A DNA stretch of 64,000 nt, taken from the NCBI GenBank assembly GCA_038154685.1, contig JAYPYW010000007.1:11904-75903 (forward strand). Reading direction: 5' to 3'. How positions within the stretch are numbered: position 1 is the first letter of the stretch; every line of letters starts with the position of its first letter. The notes beneath the pieces are model-generated. The model saw nothing but the letters and a program-made list of their open reading frames with translations, did no database searches and was not told the origin of the DNA. Source of the DNA: GCA-002722245 sp038154685 (GTDB lineage Bacteria; Bacteroidota; Bacteroidia; Flavobacteriales_C; GCA-002722245). This document shows, one piece after another, positions 25,440 through 33,632 of the stretch. The position numbers were made by a program, and so were the translations under genes.

Positions 25440-26241
25440 AATTGAAGCAGATAGTGTTGACCTTTCGCTAGAAGGGGAAACATTTGTGGGAGAACCTAAA
25501 GTTTTGGTGGATCAAGATGTAAATTTAATTGATGGTTTACCATGGAAGGATGAAGGTTTTGCAATAGAGCCTTTTTTAAGTGAGGATGTTCATGAAGAAA
25601 TGATTAAGGGATTAACGCAAAAAGTTAAAAACTTAGTTGCAGATGCTGGAGGGACAGTAGATGATGATTTTACACTAGAAAGATATCATTTATATGTTAA
25701 TGACGAGATTCATTTAAAAATAGCAGGGATTATACAGCCTGGATGGCATATTGATACTTTTCCAGTTGATTTTAATTTAATAAATGAGAAAGTTTCTCAA
25801 ATGGTTAATCAAACTGTTACTGCAGAAGCCAAGCATATAGGTATATATAATTACTTCTTGAGGATTGTTAGACCAATGAAGTTTCAAGATAATAATCCTC
25901 CTCATAGAGATGTTTGGCTAGATCATTTGAGAAACGCCGTTAATATCTATGTGCCTGTTTGCGGAAGCAACCAAAAGAGTTCATTACCTCTTGTAAGCGG
26001 AAGTCATTTAGCGAAAGAATCTGAAATTGAAAGAACAAAAGATGGTGCGTTATTGAATGGAACAAAATATTCCGTTCCTTGCGTAATATCATATAAAGGT
26101 AATAACCCAACGTTGGAAAGACCAGACGTTAAGAAAAATGAAATAATGGTTTTTTCTCCTTATTTAATTCACGGAGGAGGATATAATATGCAGGAAGACT
26201 GTACTCGTATTTCGCTTGAAGCTAGATTCTGGAAGAGTTAA
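25414..26241 (+). CDS. PhyH-like Fe(II)/2OG oxygenase (fourth copy)
   Basis: A 275-residue oxygenase with the ligands H164-x-D166 (PPHRDVWLDH), H253 (YLIHGGGYN) and R265 (CTRISLEARF). The core includes AVNIYVPVCGSN and LPLVSGSHLAKESE, and KNEIMVFSPYLIH precedes the distal histidine. It diverges from the other three in both flanks, with an N-terminal extension of about 90 residues lacking known motifs. Its ATG at 25414 lies inside the 3' end of the aldo/keto reductase gene (26-base overlap, different frame). Both are redox enzymes, so a shared pathway is plausible, but the substrate is unknown. Confidence 0.78.
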   Translation: MKSVNVHYEIEADSVDLSLEGETFVGEPKVLVDQDVNLIDGLPWKDEGFAIEPFLSEDVHEEMIKGLTQKVKNLVADAGGTVDDDFTLERYHLYVNDEIHLKIAGIIQPGWHIDTFPVDFNLINEKVSQMVNQTVTAEAKHIGIYNYFLRIVRPMKFQDNNPPHRDVWLDHLRNAVNIYVPVCGSNQKSSLPLVSGSHLAKESEIERTKDGALLNGTKYSVPCVISYKGNNPTLERPDVKKNEIMVFSPYLIHGGGYNMQEDCTRISLEARFWKS

Positions 26242-26250
26242 TCAATTTTT

Positions 26251-27354
26251 ATGCAAAAGTATAGAGTCTTATTAGTAGTTACAGAGTTTTGGCAGGCTGG
26301 TTGTCAGAAGTATAACTATGAAATGGATAAATGGATAAACAAGGATAGGTTTGAAACCCAAATACTTTGTTATCATGATATAGGCTCTAATCCCGATTGG
26401 GAAGATTATTATTATCCATTACACCAAGAGTTTGGTACTAAAATCAATTTTTTAAGTGATTTTAAAACAAGGTATGGTAGGATAAGAAAGAAAGAAGGTG
26501 TTGACAAGGAGGGGTTAAATTCTTTTGTTGATTCTTTCGACACGGTTATTTTTCAGGGGGAATATTGTTGGGCAGGTTTTGCAAGATATTTCACTTATAA
26601 CAAAAAGAAATTCTATATATCAATCCATAATAGTATTGTTCAAGCTGAAGAAAATTATGCAGGTTTCGACAGGAGTTTAAAGCATAATTTTATTACTTCT
26701 TTTACTCCTGAATTGGCTAAATACGAATTTCAGGAATTTGATGATTATAATTTTTACCATTTTCCATTGTCTATTTCTGCTAAATGGGAAAATGAATGGA
26801 AACCTGAGTTTTTTAATTCCAAAAGGATTGGAATCTTCACAAGGTTGACCAAAGGGAAGCCAATAACACCGTTTTTATATTCTTTTCATTTATTAAGAGA
26901 CAAAATACCAGATGCAAAATTGTTAATCTTTGGAAACGGAGATCCTGAAGAGGCTGGGATTATGGAGCATGTTAATTTACTTAACTTAAATGATTCTGTT
27001 CAATTTATGGGTCATGCTCAAGACATAGTTGAAAGTGCCGTTGAGCATGAATTAAGCTTGGTGTTTTTCCATGGATATCATCATATGCCTGGAGGTTTCG
27101 CTTCTTTCCAATTAAGCTCTGCAGGAATACCTCAACTTTTCTTTGAAATGATACCTCAAGATCTTACAGAAAGGGATGTGGTATTGTATTCGACAAATAG
27201 TGTTAGAGCTTATACCGATAAAGCAGTTGGGTTATTAAACAACAAAGAGGCATTAACCAAATTATCTGCCGACCAATTTGTAGTTAATAAGGAACAAAGG
27301 GATATCGAAAAGAATATCGTGGATTTAGAAGATTATTTAATCTCAAGGATTTAA
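26251..27354 (+). CDS. GT4-like glycosyltransferase
   Basis: A 367-residue GT-B-fold glycosyltransferase. The C-terminal half has the donor-binding features SKRIGIFTRLTKGKPITPFLYSFHLL, AKLLIFGNGDPEE, VQFMGHAQDI and the later FASFQLSSAGIPQLFFE, where the usual EGFGxxxxEAxAxGxP motif is degenerate (the first glutamate is not obvious). The N-terminal half begins VLLVVTEFWQAGCQKYNYEMD. It lies 9 bases after the oxygenase gene. No membrane segment is visible. Donor and linkage are unknown. Confidence 0.75.
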   Translation: MQKYRVLLVVTEFWQAGCQKYNYEMDKWINKDRFETQILCYHDIGSNPDWEDYYYPLHQEFGTKINFLSDFKTRYGRIRKKEGVDKEGLNSFVDSFDTVIFQGEYCWAGFARYFTYNKKKFYISIHNSIVQAEENYAGFDRSLKHNFITSFTPELAKYEFQEFDDYNFYHFPLSISAKWENEWKPEFFNSKRIGIFTRLTKGKPITPFLYSFHLLRDKIPDAKLLIFGNGDPEEAGIMEHVNLLNLNDSVQFMGHAQDIVESAVEHELSLVFFHGYHHMPGGFASFQLSSAGIPQLFFEMIPQDLTERDVVLYSTNSVRAYTDKAVGLLNNKEALTKLSADQFVVNKEQRDIEKNIVDLEDYLISRI

Positions 27355-27404
27355 TTGCTTTAGTTTGATTTGTAATTAGTTTAAAAGGGTTATTAATATT
27401 CTTT

Positions 27405-27412
27405 TAAATTTG
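27405..27412 (+). promoter_or_regulatory. Bacteroidota -7 promoter element
   Basis: TAAATTTG matches TAnnTTTG and ends 29 bases before the ATG at 27442, in the 87-base gap after the GT4-like gene. Confidence 0.45.
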
Positions 27413-27441
27413 TAGGTATTGGAAATTGATAAAATAGCTCA

Positions 27442-28380
27442 ATGGCAGATCTAAAGCCAATCAAATATTCATATTCTTTAGGTGAAAGACTTTTTGGAAG
27501 ATTAAACTTTCTATTCCTAGTAAAGTTTGGGGAGTTATTTCGAAAGACCTATAAGACCTCTTCTAGTATTCAGGTTGACCGTGAAATAGAGGCTAAAACT
27601 TTATCTAAAAAGGAATACGTTTTTACTTGTTACTTTACTAAGTTAAAAGATCCAATAAAAGGCATCGTTAGAAATAATCCCGATTTTAAATACATAGCTC
27701 CTTGGTACAATAGTATGATGAGTTTAGGGTTGAATGGGGTAATTGTTCATGATGGTTTAACAGAAGAGTTTATTAAGGAATACGAAAACGAAAAGATTAC
27801 ATTTGTGAAATATGTTCCAGGTAAATACTCAATATTTGAGGAGAGATGGATGGCGTATTATTTATTGCTGACTAGCAATAATATCGAAAAAGTATTTCTA
27901 ACAGATTCTAACGATGTTACTGTAAATAAGAATCCTTTTGAAGCCCATAAATTTGATGGGAAGCTTTTTGTTGGGAGAGATAGAGCGAATAGAGTTGGTG
28001 ATTCGGAGTGGATAGTAGATGAAATGAATCTCTTCATAAAGGAGTCTGGTTATAACGTTAATCCGATTGTTTTACATCAAATTTTATTTAATGCTGGTAT
28101 CTTGGGTGGAGAGAAGGTAACTGTAATCGAAATAATCCAAAGAATCATAGAGTTAACACTTATGGCACAATCTGATCATCATAAGGATATGAGTCTTTTA
28201 AATATTGCGATTAGCGAGGTTTTAAAACCTAAAGTAAGTACCAGTTTTTATCAGGATAAGATTGTTGACCCTAAGAATGATCCATTTTCAAAACAGGAAA
28301 AACTAACTTCAGGATTTCCATTGAATAGTGAATTCCAGCAATTAGAAACCAATTCAAAAGCAACTTTTACCCACAAGTAA
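27442..28380 (+). CDS. uncharacterised protein, possibly GT-A-type glycosyltransferase
   Basis: A 312-residue soluble protein I cannot assign to a named family with confidence. After an N-terminal segment of about 50 residues it has YVFTCYFTKLKDP, LGLNGVIVHDGLT and VFLTDSNDVTVNKNPF, the last resembling the DxD metal site at the end of a GT-A nucleotide-binding domain. GKLFVGRDRANRVG and ILFNAGILGG follow, similar in form to the acceptor side of GT8- and GT34-like enzymes. It sits between a GT4-like and a GT2 gene (6 bases to the next), which supports a glycosyltransferase role. This is inferred from motif and context only. Confidence 0.6.
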   Translation: MADLKPIKYSYSLGERLFGRLNFLFLVKFGELFRKTYKTSSSIQVDREIEAKTLSKKEYVFTCYFTKLKDPIKGIVRNNPDFKYIAPWYNSMMSLGLNGVIVHDGLTEEFIKEYENEKITFVKYVPGKYSIFEERWMAYYLLLTSNNIEKVFLTDSNDVTVNKNPFEAHKFDGKLFVGRDRANRVGDSEWIVDEMNLFIKESGYNVNPIVLHQILFNAGILGGEKVTVIEIIQRIIELTLMAQSDHHKDMSLLNIAISEVLKPKVSTSFYQDKIVDPKNDPFSKQEKLTSGFPLNSEFQQLETNSKATFTHK

Positions 28381-28386
28381 ATTACC

Positions 28387-29169
28387 ATGAAACCAAAAGT
28401 TAGTATTGTTATACCTTATTTTAATCACGGTAAGTTTATTGAAGGAACTATTAAATCTGTATTTGATCAAGACTATGATAATATTGAGGTAATTCTTGTT
28501 AATGATTCTTCAACTGATCCAGAAAGTATTGAGGTTTTTGAGAGCTTAAATGATGACCGAATTCAAAAGTATACAGTTCCAAATGGAGGTCCTTGTTCGG
28601 CCAAAAATTTCGGGGTTTCTAAAGCGAAATCTGAGATTATAGGATTTTTAGATTCGGATAATGAGTTTCTCCCTGGTTACATAGATTTCGCTGTTGAAAG
28701 TCTATCTCAGGAGGATGTTATTTGGTGCTTTTCAGATTGTGTTTATTTTGGAGATAAAACTGGTGTAAGAAACCAAGTGTTAAAATCAAAAGAAGAGATA
28801 TTCATCAATAGTCCAATAGATAATTGCCTTTTTATTAAAAAGAGCTGTTTTGAGGAGATTGGTGGTTTTGATGAGTATTTAAACAGACTTGGTTTAGAGG
28901 ATTGGGAGCTAATTGTAAGGCTTTTAATCAACGAAAAGCCATTTTTACATAAACCAGTACCATTGTTTAAGTATCGTGTTTTAAACGAGTCTAGAACCAA
29001 TAATGAAGCGAAGGATAATAAAAGGAAAATAGTTAAATATGTTTTTGATAAACATCATGATAAACTATTCGAATATTATTCAGAAATGTACTTTGAGCTA
29101 TTAATGCTAAAAGGAAGTAAAGAGTACAAGATTGGTGAGAAAGTTAGGAAGATATTTAAATCGTCCTAA
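28387..29169 (+). CDS. family 2 glycosyltransferase
   Basis: A 260-residue GT2. VSIVIPYFNHGKFIEGTIKSV opens the catalytic domain, EVILVNDSSTDPES gives the nucleotide-binding aspartates, and GFLDSDNEFLPG carries the metal-binding DxD. GGFDEYLNRLGLEDWELIVRLL is the typical acceptor/base region (ED motif). There is no membrane anchor. It is the last gene of the long plus-strand run, and its stop is one base from the stop codon of the converging GT2, leaving no room for a separate terminator. Confidence 0.9.
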   Translation: MKPKVSIVIPYFNHGKFIEGTIKSVFDQDYDNIEVILVNDSSTDPESIEVFESLNDDRIQKYTVPNGGPCSAKNFGVSKAKSEIIGFLDSDNEFLPGYIDFAVESLSQEDVIWCFSDCVYFGDKTGVRNQVLKSKEEIFINSPIDNCLFIKKSCFEEIGGFDEYLNRLGLEDWELIVRLLINEKPFLHKPVPLFKYRVLNESRTNNEAKDNKRKIVKYVFDKHHDKLFEYYSEMYFELLMLKGSKEYKIGEKVRKIFKSS

Positions 29170-29170
29170 C

Positions 29171-30181
29171 TTAGTCTTTAATGAATTTTAAGTAAGTCTT
29201 CGAAGAAGAAGGAGCTCTTTTAAAGGAGAATAAAATTTTGAACATGTATTTATTCATCATCTTTATTTGAGACTTTCTGAATTCTTTCCCAGCATCTTCA
29301 AAATCCTTCTTTAATCTGTTCTTTAAGGTATACAACCAAAGCGTGAATATACTTAAGTAATCATTTATCATTAATTTGATAAAAGATAAATATCCTTTTG
29401 TTTTAAGGATGTATAGCCATTGAGAAATAGTAAGTTGAGCCGATTTTCTATCAACAGAGTAACTTGCTGAATTGATGTGGAAAATTGCCGCACCTGAATA
29501 ATGAAGGTTTTTTAACCCTAATTTTCTTGCTCTCTGACAAACTTCAACATCCTCGGTGTATATTAAAAAGTCTTCATCTAAGAAAAGGTCGTTTTCCGTA
29601 TATCTTTTCTTGTTAGACATTAAGAAAGCTCCACTTACCCATTCAGCTTCATGGTTTTCTTTTAACTTTTCTAAATAAGCGCTTGAATCTTTTTTAGGTC
29701 TCTCTCTGTTAAAAACAATATCTGAAACAGGAGTTAAAGCAATCTCTTCAAAAGTAAGGAAGTCTTCATGCGTAGTGACTTGTAAACTCCTATCATCATT
29801 CATTAATTGAATACAAAGAAAAGCAACATCTTCTTTTTGCTCAACCTCTTTTAGGTATTTAAAAGCATCACCAATAGCATTGTTCTCAACTAAGGTGTCA
29901 TCGTTTAATAGTAATATGTAATCACCTTTTGATGCTCTTACACCTGCGTTGTTTGCCCTTGCGAATCCTGCATTGTAACCCATAGGGTGATAAACTACCT
30001 TTGGGAATTTTTCCGCTAAGGTGTCCTTCATTTTCCCATCTGTATTATTGTCGGTAACAATAACCTCAAAGTTCACTCCTTCAGTAAACTTAAAAATGGA
30101 TTCAATACAGTTTAAAAGATAATGTTCAGTGTTGTAGTTGATCAATACAATTGATAACTCAACATTATTGGAGTTCTCCAT
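29171..30181 (-). CDS. family 2 glycosyltransferase, rhamnosyltransferase-like
   Basis: A 336-residue GT2 of the WbbL/rhamnosyltransferase type. Features are LSIVLINYNTEHYLLNCIES, VIVTDNNTDG, YNAGFARANNAGVRASKGDYILLLNDDT (DxD) and EWVSGAFLMS followed by FLIYTEDVEVCQRARKLG. The C-terminal third has a hydrophobic stretch near ISQWLYILKTKGYLSFIK that may sit at the membrane. It lies 5 bases downstream of the epimerase gene and is probably co-transcribed with it. The actual sugar is not determined. Confidence 0.88.
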   Translation of the reverse strand: MENSNNVELSIVLINYNTEHYLLNCIESIFKFTEGVNFEVIVTDNNTDGKMKDTLAEKFPKVVYHPMGYNAGFARANNAGVRASKGDYILLLNDDTLVENNAIGDAFKYLKEVEQKEDVAFLCIQLMNDDRSLQVTTHEDFLTFEEIALTPVSDIVFNRERPKKDSSAYLEKLKENHEAEWVSGAFLMSNKKRYTENDLFLDEDFLIYTEDVEVCQRARKLGLKNLHYSGAAIFHINSASYSVDRKSAQLTISQWLYILKTKGYLSFIKLMINDYLSIFTLWLYTLKNRLKKDFEDAGKEFRKSQIKMMNKYMFKILFSFKRAPSSSKTYLKFIKD

Positions 30182-30186
30182 ATTTA

Positions 30187-31179
30187 TTATTCAAGCCAAA
30201 CTTTAGGTAACTTCTCGTAAATCTCAATATTTTCGAATCGTGGAGTTTTTTTCGCTCCATGTTCTTTAACCCAAGCAACCATTTTTTCTGTTCCCTCTTT
30301 TAGGGTAGTGTAATTACTTGTTCCAAATATTGATTCTGCTTTACTGTGATCAGAATAAGCGTTTACAACTTCATTTCTTTGCTCTAAATGACGGATTTCA
30401 ACTTTCTTACCCATCACATCCATAATAGTTTCTGCAAGCTCAAGTACTGTGTACTCTTTATCAGCACCAATGTTAATTACTTGATTTAAAGCTTTAGGAT
30501 TTTTAGCCGATTGAGCAATATAAGGCGCTACATCTCCGATGTAACTAAAAGCTCTTGTTTGCATACCGTCACCGAAAACAGTTAATGGCTTATCTTGCAT
30601 GATTTGGTTCATGAAAATACCAAGAACGTTTCTGTATTTATCTGCAATGTTTTGGTACTCACCGTAAACGTTATGGGGTCTGAAAACAACATAATCAAGA
30701 TCAAACATTTCCTTAGTAACCTTAAGTTCCATTTCAATTGCATACTTAGCAATTCCATATGGATCTTCTGGTTGTGGAATTAAATCTTCTCTCATTGGAA
30801 GTTGCCCCGCACCATAAACAGCAATAGATGAAGTGAAAACAAAACACTTTACTTTATGCTTAACAGACTCGTTAATTAAGTTTACACTTCCTAACAAGTT
30901 GTTAGTATAGTTAAATCTTTTAATGAAATGACTAAGTCCTTCAGCAGCATATGCAGCTAAGTGGTATACATAGTCGATTTTATTTTCATCAAAAATAGAG
31001 GTTACTAACTCATGGTCAGTTATCGAACCCTTGATGAATTTAGCTTTTGGGTTAACATTTTCTTCATAACCACCACTTAAATCATCTAAAACAATAACGT
31101 TATTATTTCCTGCTACAAGTTCATTAACTACGTGAGCTCCAATAAAACCAGCTCCACCTGTTACCAAATAAGTCTCCAT
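30187..31179 (-). CDS. NAD-dependent nucleotide-sugar epimerase/dehydratase
   Basis: A 330-residue extended short-chain dehydrogenase. The NAD-binding motif TGGAGFIGAHV is at residues 7-17 and the D31-D32 pair binds the ribose. The catalytic pair is Y141-x3-K145 (DPYGIAKYA) with upstream serines in FVFTSSIAVYG. The order and length fit UDP-glucose/UDP-GlcNAc 4-epimerases (GalE/WbpP-like), so a supply of galactose-type sugars is a likely role; dehydratase activity cannot be excluded. It is the first gene of a two-gene minus-strand unit and diverges from the KAS III operon across 210 bases. Confidence 0.88.
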   Translation of the reverse strand: METYLVTGGAGFIGAHVVNELVAGNNNVIVLDDLSGGYEENVNPKAKFIKGSITDHELVTSIFDENKIDYVYHLAAYAAEGLSHFIKRFNYTNNLLGSVNLINESVKHKVKCFVFTSSIAVYGAGQLPMREDLIPQPEDPYGIAKYAIEMELKVTKEMFDLDYVVFRPHNVYGEYQNIADKYRNVLGIFMNQIMQDKPLTVFGDGMQTRAFSYIGDVAPYIAQSAKNPKALNQVINIGADKEYTVLELAETIMDVMGKKVEIRHLEQRNEVVNAYSDHSKAESIFGTSNYTTLKEGTEKMVAWVKEHGAKKTPRFENIEIYEKLPKVWLE

Positions 31180-31208
31180 CTAAATCTTTTAGTAATAAAA
31201 TATGCCTG

Positions 31209-31216
31209 CAAACATA
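31209..31216 (-). promoter_or_regulatory. Bacteroidota -7 promoter element for the epimerase gene
   Basis: The minus strand reads TATGTTTG, a match to TAnnTTTG, 29 bases upstream of the epimerase ATG. The rest of the 210-base divergent region shows no coding sequence or clear repeat. Confidence 0.45.
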
Positions 31217-31389
31217 GGAATAAAATTTCAAATTTTGACATGTGCCTATTGTTTTTAAAGCACTTTCAATTGTTAATAAATCCGGTGTTTTTTAGGGGGT
31301 AGCAATACTTCAAATTAACCTTCCAAAGAAACCTGAATTACACTAAGAAATTTTGGTTTGAGTTGAATTAAAATTTGCAACTTTGATTT

Positions 31390-32343
31390 ATGATTAGAGT
31401 GGAGACTGAATTTCCAAGTTATGTGGTTTCAAATGCTGACCTAGGACTAGAAAAGGAACCCAGGTTTGTAAAGCTTGGTAAGAAACTCGGGATAAATGAA
31501 AGGAGAATTTGTTCCGAAGAAGAAAGCGGAATTGATTTGGCCGAATTAGCCTGTAAAAAGCTTTTAAATGCCGATGATAAAAATCAAATTGATTTTTTGA
31601 TTTATTGCACTCAGTCTCCCGAATATCCTCTACCTACTACAGCTTGTGTTCTTCAGGAAAGGATTGGATTAAGTAAAAATTGCGGGGCGTTGGATTTTAA
31701 CCTAGGTTGCTCAGGATATATTTATGGTTTAGCAATGGCTAAATCCATGTTGTTAACTGGTTTGGCAACGAAAGTACTTTTGGTTACAGCAGAGGTTTAT
31801 TCCAAACATATTAAGGCGTCTGATTTGAGTAATCGTGCAATTTTTGGTGATGCAGCTACCGCTTCCATTATTGATTTAGAAACTGCAAAATTGATAAAAG
31901 AGTTCGATTTGGGGACTGACGGAAAGGGAGCTGAGAACTTAATTATTAAAAATGGGGGTGAACATTCGTATTTTAGAAAAAAGAGTTCAGATGAAGATTT
32001 CCTTTTTATGAATGGTCCTGAGGTTTTTAAGTTTGCACTAGAGAGTGTTCCAAAGACGGTTAACGCTTGCTTGAGAAAAAATAATCTAAAACTAGTTGAC
32101 GTTGATTATTTTATTTTTCATCAAGCAAATGAATATATGTTGAAATCATTGATGAGGGTAATGGATATTCCTAAGGATAAGTTTTATATTAATGTTGCAA
32201 AAGTAGGTAATACAGTCTCCAATACAATTCCAGTAGCAATTTATGATTGCTTAAATAGGGGTGAAATTAAAAAAGGTGACTGTGTACTTTTATGTGGGTT
32301 TGGTGTAGGTTATTCATGGGGTTCAACCATAATTTATGTTTAA
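31390..32343 (+). CDS. 3-oxoacyl-ACP synthase III (KAS III), first of a pair
   Basis: A 317-residue thiolase-fold condensing enzyme with an intact triad: C107 (DFNLGCSGYIYG), H244 (FIFHQANEYM) and N274 (KVGNTVSNTIP). It would condense an acyl-CoA starter with malonyl-ACP. It differs from housekeeping FabH by a short N-terminal strand and by its place in a glycan locus, directly before a dedicated acyl carrier protein. The closely similar enzyme at 32694 is a clear paralogue. A role in making a short acyl group for sugar decoration is inferred. Confidence 0.92.
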   Translation: MIRVETEFPSYVVSNADLGLEKEPRFVKLGKKLGINERRICSEEESGIDLAELACKKLLNADDKNQIDFLIYCTQSPEYPLPTTACVLQERIGLSKNCGALDFNLGCSGYIYGLAMAKSMLLTGLATKVLLVTAEVYSKHIKASDLSNRAIFGDAATASIIDLETAKLIKEFDLGTDGKGAENLIIKNGGEHSYFRKKSSDEDFLFMNGPEVFKFALESVPKTVNACLRKNNLKLVDVDYFIFHQANEYMLKSLMRVMDIPKDKFYINVAKVGNTVSNTIPVAIYDCLNRGEIKKGDCVLLCGFGVGYSWGSTIIYV

Positions 32344-32345
32344 AC

Positions 32346-32573
32346 ATGACAAGAGAAGAGTTTTTAAATAGGGTTATTGTTTTGCTAGAACTAGAGAATG
32401 AACTACAGTTTAGCATTGAGACAAAAATTGAGGATATTCTAGAAGTTGATTCATTAGCTCATGTTTCTATCATTTCATTCATTAACCAAAATTTTAAAAT
32501 TGAGATTGAAATTGATGAGTTTTCAAAGTTTGATACTGTTAATGATATTCTTGATTTTATAGGTGTTGCTTAA
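32346..32573 (+). CDS. acyl carrier protein
   Basis: A 75-residue four-helix acyl carrier protein. The phosphopantetheine serine is S36 in ILEVDSLAHVS, and the acidic helix ETKIEDILEVDSL and the end DTVNDILDFIG fit the family. It starts with the ATG at 32346, two bases after the KAS III stop codon. It is too divergent from housekeeping AcpP (DSLAHVS instead of DSLDTVE) to be the main fatty-acid carrier, so it is a dedicated carrier for the flanking condensing enzymes and perhaps the acyltransferase at 33629. Confidence 0.9.
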   Translation: MTREEFLNRVIVLLELENELQFSIETKIEDILEVDSLAHVSIISFINQNFKIEIEIDEFSKFDTVNDILDFIGVA

Positions 32574-32669
32574 TTTTTATTCCCGTAGTTTTCGTTTAGA
32601 GTATTTTGCGAGTATTTATGCTTCGTTTGGTTTTAAAGTAGTCTGTTTTTTCTCGAAAAATTAAATTTA

Positions 32670-32677
32670 TACTTTTG
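32670..32677 (+). promoter_or_regulatory. Bacteroidota -7 promoter element before the second KAS III
   Basis: TACTTTTG matches TAnnTTTG, 16 bases before the ATG at 32694, inside a 120-base gap. The second KAS III and the genes after it may therefore be transcribed separately from the first KAS III and ACP. Confidence 0.5.
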
Positions 32678-32693
32678 CTCGAAATTCGGATTA

Positions 32694-33632
32694 ATGAAAA
32701 TAAAAACATGCCTTCCCGAAAAACGTGTAGCTAATAAGGATTTAGCACACGGTTTTGAAAAGGAAAAGTTTGTTAAGTTAGAGCGCAAGTTAGGTATTCT
32801 TGAAAGGAGAGTAGCCGATGAAAATGAGTCGGCCTTGGACTTAGCGGTAGCGGCCTGCTTAAAACATTCTTCCGAAGATTTAAATAAAGTAGATTACATT
32901 CTATACTGTACTCAATCTCCAGAATATTTTTTACCAACAACAGCTTGTATTTTACAACAGCGATTAGGCTTAAATGTCAAAAATGGTGCATTGGACGTGA
33001 ACTTAGGTTGCTCTGGTTTTGTTTACTGTCTTTCGCTTGCCAAGGGTCTTATTGAGTCCAAATTAGCTTCAAACGTACTTATTGTTACTTCTGATACTTA
33101 TAATAAGTATATTCATGAAGAGGACTATACAAACAGATTTATTTTTGGTGATGCAGCAGCAGCAACCATTTTAGATAAAGCTGATGCAGAAAGGTTAAGT
33201 AGTTTTGATTTTGGTACAGATGGTACTGGAGCAGAAGATATAATCGTTAGAGGAACAAGTTTTGAAAAGGGAGATGATCGTTTGAACTTTTTTTCAATGA
33301 CAGGCCCTAAAGTTTTTAAATTCGTTAAATCATTTGTTCCGAAAAGCGTTGATAATGTGCTTGTTAATGCTGGGGTTAGTACTAGTGATATTAAAGGGTT
33401 TATTTTCCATCAAGCTAATCAAAGGATGTTAGAGACCATTGCAGATGAGTTAGAAGTTGAACATGAGAAGGTATACGCAAGGTTGAAAAATGTTGGAAAC
33501 ACAGTGTCGGCATCAATTCCTTTAGTTTTGGAAGATGTTTTTACTAAAGAAATGGCTTCAGGGAAATATTTACTAAGTGGTTTCGGAGTAGGTTATTCAT
33601 GGGCATCTTGTATTTTAGATTTAGATAAATGA
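32694..33632 (+). CDS. 3-oxoacyl-ACP synthase III (KAS III), second of a pair
   Basis: A 312-residue KAS III with C106 (DVNLGCSGFVYC), H239 (FIFHQANQRM) and N269 (NVGNTVSASIP). It is colinear with the enzyme at 31390 over its whole length and shares long matching stretches (YCTQSPEY, PTTAC, FGDAA, GTDGxGAE), so it arose by duplication. Both members keep all catalytic residues, unlike chain-length-factor pairs in which one partner loses the cysteine. Its stop overlaps the next ATG (ATGA), tying it to the GNAT acyltransferase. Two condensations in series, or two starter specificities, are possible. Confidence 0.92.
   Translation: MKIKTCLPEKRVANKDLAHGFEKEKFVKLERKLGILERRVADENESALDLAVAACLKHSSEDLNKVDYILYCTQSPEYFLPTTACILQQRLGLNVKNGALDVNLGCSGFVYCLSLAKGLIESKLASNVLIVTSDTYNKYIHEEDYTNRFIFGDAAAATILDKADAERLSSFDFGTDGTGAEDIIVRGTSFEKGDDRLNFFSMTGPKVFKFVKSFVPKSVDNVLVNAGVSTSDIKGFIFHQANQRMLETIADELEVEHEKVYARLKNVGNTVSASIPLVLEDVFTKEMASGKYLLSGFGVGYSWASCILDLDK

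Noticed and set aside
31390..33632. KAS III pair as an aryl-polyene or polyketide KS/CLF system
   Set aside because: Both have the C-H-N triad of KAS III and neither lacks the cysteine. The other usual aryl-polyene genes (dehydratases, ketoreductase, ammonia lyase) are absent.
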